35,330 bases of DNA from Acidobacteriota bacterium (GTDB taxonomy: Bacteria > Acidobacteriota > UBA6911): positions 1 through 35,330 of the forward strand of contig QHZE01000071.1 of NCBI GenBank assembly GCA_003225335.1, given 5' to 3'. How positions within the stretch are numbered: the stretch's first letter is position 1; every line of letters starts with the position of its first letter. Shown here one piece after another: positions 1 to 8,227 of the stretch. Position numbers and translations under genes: made by a program. Below the pieces are notes generated by a model that did no database searches, was not told where the DNA came from, and worked only from the letters and a program-made list of their open reading frames with translations.

Positions 1-2
1 TC

Positions 3-245
3 ATAGACGAGGAGGCGGGCACCTTTACCTTCCTCACTTCTTTCATAGGCCTCCCGGAAAAGATCCAGACGGCAAAGGGGCCCGTCCTGCTCCGTGACGC
101 TGGCATCATCACCTTCGCGGACACCTTCGACTTGGAGACGGGCGAGTTCATCTCGTCCGAGATCACTGTCAACAAGGGACCGCACCCCGAGGCGGACAGC
201 GACTTCACGCTCTTCTGCGAGGTTATTTCGGGGGCGCTCACGTAG
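3..245 (+). CDS. 3' end of an unrecognised gene (partial)
   Basis: An open frame runs in from the left edge and stops with TAG at 243-245, giving 80 residues of a protein whose start lies outside the window. The fragment is acidic and regular (it contains TFADTFDLETGEF and ends EVISGALT), with codon use like a real high-GC gene. I see no catalytic motif, cysteine pattern or membrane segment, and the style suggests a beta-rich domain. I do not recognise the family. The frame is different from that of the pseudogene debris that follows. Confidence 0.5.
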   Translation: MDEEAGTFTFLTSFIGLPEKIQTAKGPVLLRDAGIITFADTFDLETGEFISSEITVNKGPHPEADSDFTLFCEVISGALT

Positions 246-499
246 CTCGGTCGCCGTACCCAGTCTGAGCTTCGCAGAGGGCCATTTGGTGGATGGCCCC
301 TCTTGCCTCTTGCGTCTCACGCCTTCTTCCTCTTCCGCGCGCGGCCGCCGCGAGATACTGCGACGGGGAACGGCGGCGTGCCCGACTACGGGAGGTAGAA
401 GTAGAGCGCGTAGAGACGCTCAACGGCGGGACTCGTCGTGTTCGCGGTCACGTCCTGGGGCACGTGCAGGAGTGCCTCGGAAGCGTGGTCGCGGGCTTC

Positions 500-863
500 C
501 CGCCGCAAGCCGATTTCATCAGCGCCCTGGGTGGCTTGTATGTCAGGAAGGGTGCAAGCGGGCAAATCCACACCATCGTGCATCGGGTGATTCCGCCCCG
601 GGCGGAGGCAACTTCCGCCAGGTCTTCCACGATGTGATGAATAACAACGGCCAGATCGCTTTCAACGGCGACCTCACGCCCGCGCCCGGCGCTAACGAGA
701 GCACCGGAGTGTTTGTGTACTCGGGCGGCAAGATCCGGCGGTCGCCCGGCCCGGCGACTCCATGCCCGGCGGCGGGAACTTGGTTAACGCAAGCATCGTC
801 GGCGGCAACGTCCACATCAACAACCGCGGCGACGTCGTCTTTAGCGGTGTGGTTGACACCGAT
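500..863 (+). pseudogene. Decayed DUF7453-like secreted repeat protein
   Basis: This is a remnant of the acidobacterial family built from repeats of the type PGGG, then NNxGxxxF, then GxFVYSGGK. The matching peptide changes frame twice. It reads in one frame to about 584 (DFISALGGLYVRK), in a second from 586 (GDSAPGGGNFRQVF, NNNGQIAFNGDL, GVFVYSGGKI), and in a third from 741 (VARPGDSMPGGGNLV, NNRGDVVFSGVVDTD). Each switch is explained by loss of one base, near 584-587 and near 739-740. No start codon or ribosome site belongs to it. The family match is from memory of the repeat pattern. The gene is dead unless the two shifts are sequencing errors. Confidence 0.5.
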
Positions 864-864
864 C

Positions 865-1047
865 GAGCAAGACACCTTCACCATTACCGATTCGAAGACC
901 GGCACAACTAAGACGGTAGCTTACGCCGATGTCAACCAAATCGAGGCTAAACATCTGCCGACCTGGGCCTATATTGCCATCGGAGCCGGAATCGGGTTTG
1001 GAATACTTGTCGCAGTCCTTGCCATCACCTTCCGGGGTGACTTCTAG
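865..1047 (+). pseudogene. C-terminal fragment of a small membrane-anchored protein
   Basis: From 865 the reading frame carries a peptide unrelated to the DUF7453-like debris: DTFTITDSKTGTTKTVAYAD, then a hydrophobic segment (AYIAIGAGIGFGILVAVLAI) and a short polar end FRGDF. This resembles the end of small acidobacterial proteins with an SH3/LSm-like beta domain (a 'DSKTG...VAYADV' strand pair) followed by one C-terminal transmembrane helix. Only about 60 residues remain, and the N-terminal half has been replaced by the upstream remnant, so the join near 864 looks like a deletion junction. It is unlikely to be expressed as a functional protein. Confidence 0.4.
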
Positions 1048-1116
1048 TTTGCCGGCCGCGGTCTCCGGCGGTTTCGGGCACCAATCAGCTCTCGTGTGAA
1101 TATCAACAAGCAAAAA

Positions 1117-1147
1117 GCGCCGCCCGGCAGGACCCGGGCGGCGTTTC
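1117..1147 (-). terminator. Rho-independent terminator (minus strand)
   Basis: Perfect 10-bp arms CGCCGCCCGG (1118-1127) and CCGGGCGGCG (1134-1143) enclose a 6-base loop. Read on the minus strand the stem is followed by CTTTTTG. It lies just past the stop of the minus-strand fragment at 1171. A shorter T run (TTTCT) on the plus side may let it also act on the fragment ending at 1047. Confidence 0.6.
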
Positions 1148-1170
1148 TCGCATGTGATGTGGACCGATTC

Positions 1171-1500
1171 CTACCAGCGGTACAGCGTCACCGAACCGCT
1201 GTTCGCCGTGTACAGGGTGGCGTAGCTGTAGGTCGAGCCACTGAGCAGGTCGCTGCTCCCAATCGTGATCGAGCCCGCGACCGCGGCATCGGCGGACGTG
1301 CCCACATAGCGCGAGTGGCCCCAGCCCCCGGGCGAAGAGAAGCTGTAGAGTTCTCTCCGTGCGAGGAATAGTTCCCGGTCGCATCGACAGAAGGTCTGCG
1401 TATTGCAGCTCACCGTCCCGCTGATCGTCGCCTCACCGGTCCGGGTGTTGAAGGTGGCGTATTTGTCGATCGTCACGCCGTCCCAAAATGCTCCGGGCAC
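1171..1500 (-). pseudogene. Secreted-type beta protein fragment
   Basis: A 109-residue open frame starts at GTG and is rich in Ser, Thr, Gly and Tyr. It contains ATISGTVSCNTQTFC and later YATLYTANSGSVTLYRW, a style typical of exported beta-sandwich proteins. There is no signal peptide, no Shine-Dalgarno before the GTG, and the frame is closed by a stop at 1522-1524. The middle (FCRCDRELFLARREL) looks out of register with the rest. I read it as the decayed 3' end of a longer exported protein. It is followed by a good terminator at 1117-1147, which supports a once-transcribed gene. Family not recognised. Confidence 0.35.
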
Positions 1501-1554
1501 CCGTAAGAGAGTGAGTGTTTCTTAATCTCTCATTTGAACATCTTGCAAGCTTCA

Positions 1555-1615
1555 GCCACAGAGGCACGGAGGCACAGAGATCGAGACTTTCTCAGTGTCT
1601 CCGTGCCTCTGTGGC
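1555..1615. repeat. Octamer-arm palindrome, CACAGAGG family, copy 1
   Basis: The left arm (1555-1579) and right arm (1591-1615) pair at 23 of 25 positions. The left arm reads as degenerate 8-bp units of the form xxCACxGA (GCCACAGA, GGCACGGA, GGCACAGA). The same family recurs at 23084-23137 and 24744-24799. It lies between the minus-strand fragment and the stop of the DeoR-type gene. Confidence 0.8.
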
Positions 1616-1658
1616 CAAAGACTGGATTTGAGAAGGGCAAAACCCCCGAGCCTGGAGC

Positions 1659-2447
1659 TCAGGCCCTCAGGACGCGGACGTTTTTCGCGGCGAAAGGCGC
1701 GATCGCTTCGTCCGTGGTCGCCTTGTCCGTGACGAGGATGTCAAAGTCATCCGGCCAGATGAGCAATGTGCCTACCGCGCCCACCTTGCGATGGTCGGCG
1801 ACGACGATCCGCTGGCGGGCCTGTCGAATCATGGCGCGGTGAATCGCGGCCTGATCGGGGTAGTTCGTCGTGAGCCCGTGCTCGGCATGAATTCCGTCTA
1901 CGCCGACAAAAACTTTGTCGACGAACATCTCGCCGGCGTTGCGTTGCGCCACATCTCCGACGAGGGCGAACCAGTCGCCGCTAAGAAAACCCCCCGTCAT
2001 GCAGACCTTGATTTCCGCCAGGTGGCTGAGCTCCATCGCGATATTGAGGGCATTGGTCAGGACGGTAATGGCTTTGCGATGGCGGATGCTGCGCGCCACC
2101 TGTGTCGTCGTGGTGCCCGCTCCTATGGCAATAATCTCGCCGTCGGAGATCAGGCCCGCCGCCATCAGCCCTATCCTGCGTTTCTCGGCCGCGCATTTTT
2201 GTTCCTGCTCGTGAAAGGAGGAAACATGGCGGAACGGCTCATACAGCATCGGGGCAACCAGAACTGCACCGCCGTGATTGCGCCGCAGAAGACCTTGTCG
2301 TTCCAACTCGCTCAAGTCGCGGCGAATGGTAGCCGCGGAGACTTGAAGATGCTTCGCCAGGCTCTCAACGGAGACCTCGCCATTGCGCAAGAGCTCCTGC
2401 AAGATCTGCTCCGAACGCCGCTCCGTGGTGATGTTCTCTCGGGGCAT
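1659..2447 (-). CDS. DeoR/GlpR-family transcriptional regulator
   Basis: This 262-residue protein has the standard DeoR layout and length. Residues 6-60 form the N-terminal winged helix-turn-helix, with the family signature in SVESLAKHLQVSAATIRRDL followed by the wing RRNHGGAV. Residues from about 75 to 235 form the DeoRC sugar-phosphate sensor domain, with GAGTTTTQVA and FVGVDGIHAEHGLTT. Members usually repress sugar or polyol catabolic genes and are released by a phosphorylated sugar. The start is supported by AGGAG 6 bases upstream. It diverges from the FG-GAP/ASPIC gene and no sugar-metabolism gene is adjacent, so its target cannot be named. It may repress itself and the divergent gene. 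Confidence 0.9.
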   Translation of the reverse strand: MPRENITTERRSEQILQELLRNGEVSVESLAKHLQVSAATIRRDLSELERQGLLRRNHGGAVLVAPMLYEPFRHVSSFHEQEQKCAAEKRRIGLMAAGLISDGEIIAIGAGTTTTQVARSIRHRKAITVLTNALNIAMELSHLAEIKVCMTGGFLSGDWFALVGDVAQRNAGEMFVDKVFVGVDGIHAEHGLTTNYPDQAAIHRAMIRQARQRIVVADHRKVGAVGTLLIWPDDFDILVTDKATTDEAIAPFAAKNVRVLRA

Positions 2448-2593
2448 TCCCCTCTCCTGGTGCCGACGCAGGTGCGAGGATCAAGGCAAGATCATACAGG
2501 ATCGGGTGCAATGCCGGGGATCCCTAAACGAAGCCACAGATGAACACAAAGAAAGCAACTTGGCGAGCCCTTAGGGTTCATAATGAAGTCGAA

Positions 2594-4423
2594 ATGATCG
2601 GAAGACCACGTCATGGATCTCGGCTGGCGATCTGTCTGTCTCTGATCTCTTGTCTGTACGCCATGGACCAGATCCCGCCTACGATCGCCAGGCCTCCAAA
2701 GTCGCCGCAGGCGGCGCCCGGCGTCTATTACACGGATATCACGGCCTCGGCCGGGATCGCCTTCCGGCACGTCTCCGGGACCCCGTTAAAAAACTACATC
2801 ATCGAAACTCCCGGCTCGGGCAGCGCTTTTCTCGATTACGACAATGACGGTTGGCTGGATATATATCTCGTCAACGGTTCGACATACCGGGCGCTCGAAG
2901 GGAAGGAGCCGTCTCCGAGGGCCGCGCTTTTTCGGAACAATCGCGACGGGACGTTTACCGATGTGACCGCCCGCGCCGGGGTTTCCAACGATCGGTGGGG
3001 TCAGGGAGTCTGCGCGGGGGACTACGACAATGACGGCTGGCCGGATATCTTTGTCACAAATTACGGGAAGAACCGGCTGTATCATAACAACGGCGATGGA
3101 ACCTTCACGGACCTGGCTGAAAAAGCGGGCCTCGCGCTCGACAGCTGGTCGACGGGATGCGCGTTCGGAGACTACGATGGGGATGGCGACCTGGACCTGT
3201 TCGCAGCCGGTTACGTGCGGTTCGACACGAAACACCTCCCGCCTCCGGCCCATCCGGAGGGCTCGGACAAAGTAACAGATGAAGTACCGGAGAGCAAGAC
3301 GGCTCCCACAGGCGTCGGAGCTTCCTATGCCGCGGGAGCCAGCCATTGTCAGTACCGCGGCAGGCGCGTCATGTGCGGTCCGCGGGGGCTCCCGGGGGCC
3401 GGGGACCATCTGTACCGCAACAATGGGGATGGAACTTTCACGGACGTGAGTGAAAGGGCAGGCGTCGCCGACGCCAGAGGGCTGTACGGTTTCGGTGCAG
3501 CCTGGTTCGACTTCGATGACGACGGCAGGCTCGATCTGCTCGTGACGAATGACTCCACACCTAACTACCTGTATCACAACAAAGGCGATGGCACCTTCGA
3601 CGACGTGAGTTACGCTTCCGGGACGGCTCTGAACGAGAGCGGGCGCGAGCAAGCCCATATGGGTGTGGCCGTCGGAGACTATGACAACGACGGCCGTGAC
3701 GACATCCACATCACGAATTTTGCCGACGACTCGAATGTGCTTTACCACAACGACGACGGCAGGAATTTTTCCGATGTGACCTTTCCGGCCGGCGTCGGGG
3801 AGATCAGCATCCCGTTTCTCGGATGGGGAACCAACTTTCTCGACTACGACAACGATGGTTGGCTGGATTTGTTCGTGGCTAACGGTCATGTGTACCCGGG
3901 AGTGGACTCTGCAAACTGGAACACTTCCTATAAGCAGCGGGCGCTGCTCTTTCGCAATGTGAAAACGCACTTCGTCGAGATCGGCTCCTCCGGAGGCGAT
4001 GGTCTCTGCACCCCCCGTTTGATGCGGGGGTCTGCCACTGGAGACTTCGACAACGATGGAGACGTGGACATTCTGCTGAATAACCTGGATGAGTCTCCCG
4101 CGCTGCTCCGCAACGACGGGGGAAATCGTGCGGGCCACTGGCTGACCATACGGCTGGTGGGAGATGTGAGGCAGAAATGCCCGCGCGATGCCATCGGCAC
4201 GGTTGTGTTTTGCACGGCTGGAGGCGTGCGCCGGCGCGCCGATGTTGCCAGCGGTCGAAGTCACATGTCTCAGTCGGATCTGCGCGTGCACTTCGGGCTC
4301 GGAGCCGCGGCCAAGGTCCAACGGCTCGAAGTGCGCTGGGCCAACGGCCGGGGCGCGGAATACAACGTCCCGGGCGTGGATCGAATCGTTGTGATCGATC
4401 AATCCAAAGGCATTGTCAAGTGA
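2594..4423 (+). CDS. CRTAC1-family FG-GAP/ASPIC-UnbV secreted protein
   Basis: I chose the ATG at 2594 (609 residues) because a hydrophobic signal segment (LAICLSLISCLYA) follows directly. The upstream ATG at 2540 lies in a dispersed-repeat fragment (CCACAGATGAACACAAAG). The mature protein carries seven VCBS/FG-GAP repeats with Ca2+-loop cores such as DYDNDGWLDIYLVNG, DYDNDGWPDIFVTN, DYDGDGDLDLFAAG, DFDDDGRLDLLVTND and DFDNDGDVDILLNN, predicting a seven-bladed calcium-binding propeller. The last ~90 residues (HWLTIRLVG, then FGLG and VRWANGR) are an ASPIC/UnbV domain. Such proteins are exported and common in Acidobacteriota; their substrates are generally unknown. No partner gene is adjacent. 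Confidence 0.9.
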   Translation: MIGRPRHGSRLAICLSLISCLYAMDQIPPTIARPPKSPQAAPGVYYTDITASAGIAFRHVSGTPLKNYIIETPGSGSAFLDYDNDGWLDIYLVNGSTYRALEGKEPSPRAALFRNNRDGTFTDVTARAGVSNDRWGQGVCAGDYDNDGWPDIFVTNYGKNRLYHNNGDGTFTDLAEKAGLALDSWSTGCAFGDYDGDGDLDLFAAGYVRFDTKHLPPPAHPEGSDKVTDEVPESKTAPTGVGASYAAGASHCQYRGRRVMCGPRGLPGAGDHLYRNNGDGTFTDVSERAGVADARGLYGFGAAWFDFDDDGRLDLLVTNDSTPNYLYHNKGDGTFDDVSYASGTALNESGREQAHMGVAVGDYDNDGRDDIHITNFADDSNVLYHNDDGRNFSDVTFPAGVGEISIPFLGWGTNFLDYDNDGWLDLFVANGHVYPGVDSANWNTSYKQRALLFRNVKTHFVEIGSSGGDGLCTPRLMRGSATGDFDNDGDVDILLNNLDESPALLRNDGGNRAGHWLTIRLVGDVRQKCPRDAIGTVVFCTAGGVRRRADVASGRSHMSQSDLRVHFGLGAAAKVQRLEVRWANGRGAEYNVPGVDRIVVIDQSKGIVK

Positions 4424-4440
4424 CGAGTGCAAAAAGGAAA

Positions 4441-4617
4441 CCACAGATGAACACAGATAAACACAGATCGGTGTTCATCTGTACTACTAACGCGAAAATC
4501 CTTCGCAACCAAGGCAAGGATTTTTCGGCCAAATGACCAATGACAAATAGAAGTCAGAGGTCCGGACAACGAACTGCCATTTGTCATTTTTCATTGGTCA
4601 TTTTTCATTTGTCATTT
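4441..4617. repeat. Composite heptamer palindrome, copy A
   Basis: The element has three modules in order. The first is a 10-bp-period segment from 4441 (CCACAGATGA, ACACAGATAA, ACACAGATCG). The second is a segment containing GAAAATCCTTCGC and AAGGATTTTTCGGCCAAATG. The third is a palindrome with left heptamers AATGACC and AATGACA, a spacer holding GTCCGGACAACGAACTGC, and right heptamers TTGTCAT, TTTTCAT, TGGTCAT, TTTTCAT, TTGTCAT. It fills the gap between two convergent genes. The same order recurs at 16130-16269 and partly at 11901-12059. Confidence 0.85.
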
Positions 4618-4619
4618 TC

Positions 4620-7600
4620 TTATCCTGTGCTTACCAGGCGCTGCTTGAGGGCAATTTCCGCTTCCTCAGGATGCTTGCCGGCAAGGAAATCAGGAAGCTG
4701 GAACCTCCTTTGCTCCCTGAGGACGGTCAAACTGAGCATTGCCCTGGGGCGAAGAGCGCTCAAAGAACCGTCAAGAACTCGCGCAGCCTCCAGAAGCACT
4801 GCGCCACCCAGGGAGCGTAATGCATCGGCTCCGTAAATTGAGGAGAGCTTTCGATGAAAGGTGTCAGTGATATCGGCCCCGAATGCAGCGAGCCGTTCGA
4901 TGGCCTCCAGTGGTTGGTTCGGCGAAGCCTCCAGGAACGCGGCAACGTCTTTTAGCACCGCGGCTGCCCCTTTTACGAGATCAGCTTCCACAAACAACAA
5001 TGACCCGAGTAGTTGCTCGCCAGGATCCTCGGTCAGTCCCATCCGCTGGAACTTGCCGGCCTGATCCGCCGTAAAAAACTGCGCCCGCTTTCTTTGCTCT
5101 TCCTTGTCACAAGCGAGCAGACGGTCGCGAGCGGCCGTCAGCGCGGAGCGTAGCCTGCCGGTCGATTTTTCGTTCATAACCATCTTTTCGCGCAGGTCCG
5201 GGGCGGGGAAATCCCAGTAAAAGTCGTCCTTTTCCGTTTCGTTGAGAATCAACCCGTCTCCGTCCAGGCGGGCGGAGCTGCAAGGCGGTATCGAGGCCCA
5301 AACCAGCAGCGCCGCGGCGGCCGCATCTTGTTGAAGCCTGTCCGGGTCCTGGAAGTAGGAAAAAGGGATCAGCGTCTTTAAAGCGGCCTGAAGGCTTTTT
5401 GAGATCTCCTTTGACAGCACCTCGCGCTGGGGCTCGTTTCTTGGAAGAAGCCATGCCGCCAGCGCCGAACCTGGCACCATCACTTCCATGGCAGTCAGCA
5501 CGTCGCCGAATTCATTGCGACCGTTACCAACCGCGTCCTCGACCGCACGATCGAGATCCAGGTACCATGTCTCCAGGCTGCCCGGGCGCTGGAACAGCTC
5601 CGGCATGTACTCGAAAATGAATGGCTGTGTCAGGTGTTTCAGGTCGGCAAGGCGCATGTTCTCCTTGGCGTGAACAAACTGGCAGGACACCGCCGTCGAA
5701 TCGCGCGAATGCACACGCACGCGGCCTTGCAGAGCAACTGTAAGACTCAGAGCTGCGGTGAGCTGGCTGCGGAGCCGATTCTTCACCCGGACAACGTCAC
5801 GGGCATCGATCTCGTAGACCAGAACGCGACTCCCGTCGCCGGCTGCGGTTACTTTGGCGAGACTCTTGTTGACGGATTCCTTTGTGAAATTGAACTTCGG
5901 CAGGGTTACCTGAACCACACCCTTGCGGTCGATTTGGTGCGTAAGAACGGCTTGATTCAAGCGGACTCCGTCTGTCTTCACCACCAACAGCCTGTCGAGG
6001 TTGCTTTCAACAACCACATCTCTGAACAGATCCCGCGCGCTTTGCCTGGAGAAATCAAAAACCACATCGACGAGAGCGTTCTTGATCGTGGTTTTCTGGT
6101 AGTTGTAGGCGAAGTCGAACTCGTATTTGCTGGCGATCGCCTCGCGCGCCTTGCTGTGGATCTCCTGCCGCAGTCTCAGCGCGTGGTTGATGGCTTCACG
6201 GACCTTGCCGAGGTTGTGGAAGCCCAGCTCTTCGTCCAGAAACATCGAAAGGCGGTTTACCAGGAAGGGATCGAGCTTTCTGAAAGAGGTTTCATTGGTG
6301 ACCTTTCTCAACTGGTCGAGACTGAGCCGGTCTTCCAGGAATTCCCGGAGGGCTTTCAAAATATTGCCTTCAAGTAACGCAAGAGTTGCCCGCGCTGCTT
6401 CACCCACGCGGCCGAGCTCGTCCGTCAGCGCGAGCAGGCCGCTGGCGGCCACAGCTGTCAACCACTGACCAATCGGCTCATCGTCGAATGCGGTGCCGGA
6501 GATCAGTTTGACCACCGCTTCGCGTCGTTGTTCCGCATCTTCAATTGTCAGAGCCTTCAGTCCGTCGCGGAAGACCTTGTTTGCCTGCTCGTTCATGCTG
6601 CCAAGCAAGGACCAGAGTTTGGAGGGCACCGAGCCTGGAAGCGAGTCCAACTGCTTCAATACCCCAAGAAGAGCGTTGCGCGCATCGCTGAAGGCTGTGG
6701 CAGGGTCAAAACCGGTTGTCGCGCGGAGCAGTTCCAGCCCTATTTCGCTCGGCAGTCCGGGAGCGAGATCGGAAAGATCCTGGCTGGGATCCGTCCACCT
6801 TTCGATGGCCTGCAGGTCTTTGATGATCTGGAGCCCGTGCACTCCAAATACGGCTTGGATGAGGGCATCGACTGAATCGGGTACGGGGCTGTCCATGTCC
6901 TGGACCGAGGCCGATAAGTTCAGCCCGAATGTGAACTCTTTCTTCGACAGCTTGAACATTCGAAGCCGGATTTCTTCGTTCTTGTCCGATTCGCGGCCGA
7001 CGAGGATGAGGTATCGGCCGCTGACGGAAAGGCCAAGGGCAACCTTGAGACCTGTCTCGATTTTGAGACCGAGGTCGCCCGTAAGCCCCACTCCATCGAC
7101 GCCTGGAGTCCTGACCTCGTGGACGTAATTGAAGTCATAGCCAAGCTCGGCGGCGAGCCTCACGGCGAGCGAGCCGTCGACCTCGGCCAGGACCCAGGTT
7201 CCTGGCCGGAGATCGGTCGCAGTTTCAACGTGGCGGGGCAGACGCCAGCTGCCGACTGTGCGCTCCACAACGTCCCGAGCGCCCTCACGTCGATCGAACC
7301 GGTGCAAGAGCGCGTATAGGAAGTCCCCCTTCGACTCGTCGTCTGGAAGCGCCAAATCGAGCTGTGGTGTCTCCGCGAGATTTAGCGCCCGGAGGGCATC
7401 CGCCGGGTCGTCGTAGATTCCGGCGCCGGCGCCCGCAGCGCCGGAAAAGCTGAAGCTGACGGCGGTTGAGCCCGTCAGTTGCTTGTCGGCTTTAAATTTG
7501 ACATTTCCGTCAAGCAAAACACGACCCAGTTCGATTCTGCCGTTCGACCGGATAGGGAACGGAGAGTTGGCCAGAATTGCCGATACCACATCGCTGTCGG

Positions 7601-7712
7601 TCGATGGGCTGAGTTCAACACTCGCTACGCTGCCGGTTGAGAGAATCTTGCCGTCCAGGTCAAATTTTTTTACTGAGCCAGGTGATGGCATTTTCGTCCG
7701 CGTAAACTCCAC
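4620..7712 (-). CDS. 1,030-residue protein of unknown function
   Basis: A long, well-behaved coding frame that I do not recognise. The GTG at 7712 gives 1,030 residues; an ATG at 7691 (MPSPGSVKKF) is an alternative, and neither has a clearly spaced Shine-Dalgarno. There is no signal peptide and no convincing transmembrane helix, so it is probably cytoplasmic or released by a non-Sec route. Residues 1-300 look beta-rich and glycine-rich (SFSFSGAAGAGAGIYDDP, GLTGDLGLKIETGLKVALGL, GRYLILVGRES). The remainder is mainly helical and charged (LLALTDELGRVGEAARATLA, EEQRKRAQFF). No nucleotide-binding, protease or metal motif stands out. It stands alone, convergent with the ASPIC gene, with related repeat elements on both sides (4441-4617 and 7720-7765). 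A large structural or scaffold role is only a guess. Confidence 0.8.
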   Translation of the reverse strand: MEFTRTKMPSPGSVKKFDLDGKILSTGSVASVELSPSTDSDVVSAILANSPFPIRSNGRIELGRVLLDGNVKFKADKQLTGSTAVSFSFSGAAGAGAGIYDDPADALRALNLAETPQLDLALPDDESKGDFLYALLHRFDRREGARDVVERTVGSWRLPRHVETATDLRPGTWVLAEVDGSLAVRLAAELGYDFNYVHEVRTPGVDGVGLTGDLGLKIETGLKVALGLSVSGRYLILVGRESDKNEEIRLRMFKLSKKEFTFGLNLSASVQDMDSPVPDSVDALIQAVFGVHGLQIIKDLQAIERWTDPSQDLSDLAPGLPSEIGLELLRATTGFDPATAFSDARNALLGVLKQLDSLPGSVPSKLWSLLGSMNEQANKVFRDGLKALTIEDAEQRREAVVKLISGTAFDDEPIGQWLTAVAASGLLALTDELGRVGEAARATLALLEGNILKALREFLEDRLSLDQLRKVTNETSFRKLDPFLVNRLSMFLDEELGFHNLGKVREAINHALRLRQEIHSKAREAIASKYEFDFAYNYQKTTIKNALVDVVFDFSRQSARDLFRDVVVESNLDRLLVVKTDGVRLNQAVLTHQIDRKGVVQVTLPKFNFTKESVNKSLAKVTAAGDGSRVLVYEIDARDVVRVKNRLRSQLTAALSLTVALQGRVRVHSRDSTAVSCQFVHAKENMRLADLKHLTQPFIFEYMPELFQRPGSLETWYLDLDRAVEDAVGNGRNEFGDVLTAMEVMVPGSALAAWLLPRNEPQREVLSKEISKSLQAALKTLIPFSYFQDPDRLQQDAAAAALLVWASIPPCSSARLDGDGLILNETEKDDFYWDFPAPDLREKMVMNEKSTGRLRSALTAARDRLLACDKEEQRKRAQFFTADQAGKFQRMGLTEDPGEQLLGSLLFVEADLVKGAAAVLKDVAAFLEASPNQPLEAIERLAAFGADITDTFHRKLSSIYGADALRSLGGAVLLEAARVLDGSLSALRPRAMLSLTVLREQRRFQLPDFLAGKHPEEAEIALKQRLVSTG

Positions 7713-7719
7713 AAAATCA

Positions 7720-7765
7720 GACCACCGATGAACACCGAGACACAGATCCCTACTTAAGCCTAAAA
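7720..7765. repeat. Partial composite element (decamer module plus AAAATCCTTCG)
   Basis: This short stretch contains CCACCGATGAACACCGAGAC, CACAGATC, a CTACTTAAGCC segment and AAAATCCTTCG. It follows the first two modules of the composite element at 4441-4617 in the same order and orientation, without the heptamer palindrome. It lies immediately upstream of the 1,030-residue gene. The rest of 7713-8227 holds one strong palindrome (7901-7979) and no credible gene. Confidence 0.55.
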
Positions 7766-7900
7766 TCCTTCGGAGTCTGGACCTGGAGACCAGGGTGCCC
7801 CGGGCAGAAGAGCTATTTGACCGATGGATTCAGCAGGATCGTAACATGAGAAAGAGCGTTATCGCTACAGCCCGGCCGTGAGAGAGTGTGAAAACGCTTC

Positions 7901-7979
7901 GTGATTCTTCGCGCCTTCGTGTCTTCGTGGTGGATTGTGGCAGGCTTCACCACGAAGGCGCGAAGACGCGAAGAATCAC
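7901..7979. repeat. Octamer-arm palindrome, CGCGAAGA family, copy 1
   Basis: Arms 7901-7932 and 7948-7979 pair at 29 of 32 positions around a 15-base loop. The right arm consists of degenerate 8-bp units (CACGAAGG, CGCGAAGA, CGCGAAGA). Transcribed, it would make a very stable hairpin. There is no T run, so it is not an ordinary terminator. Relatives lie at 12313-12403, 30174-30235, 33159-33235 and 35071-35140. Confidence 0.85.
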
Positions 7980-8227
7980 CCTGGAAGGATAGGATTGATG
8001 AGCAGGAAGGACTATGTTAACATCACGCGCATTTGGAGCCGGTCAACCACAGCGGAAGGCATTGTTTGGCGTGAGTTGCAGAGAAAGGATCCACGGTTAA
8101 CGTCTCCTCTTCTTTATCCGCGCCGATAGAGGCTGCGAATGTGCCCCAAGTCTCGAACTTGGGCTGAAGGCAAAGCACCTCGGAAATCCAACCGGACAAC
8201 AGCAAGCTCACTGATCGGGAGAATCCC

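Noticed and set aside
1534-1842. Short plus-strand frame covering the palindrome at 1555
   Set aside because: Its N-terminal part is translated repeat and the rest is antisense to the DeoR-type gene.
2786-4444. 552-residue minus-strand open frame opposite the ASPIC gene
   Set aside because: It mirrors the repetitive DNDG codons (Val/Ile-rich VVVIVS runs) and has no ribosome site or family; the plus-strand protein explains the DNA completely.
4441-4617. Rho-independent terminator between convergent genes
   Set aside because: The arms pair through heptamer units but are separated by a long spacer and lack a defined T tract; the same element also lies upstream of genes (11901, 16130).
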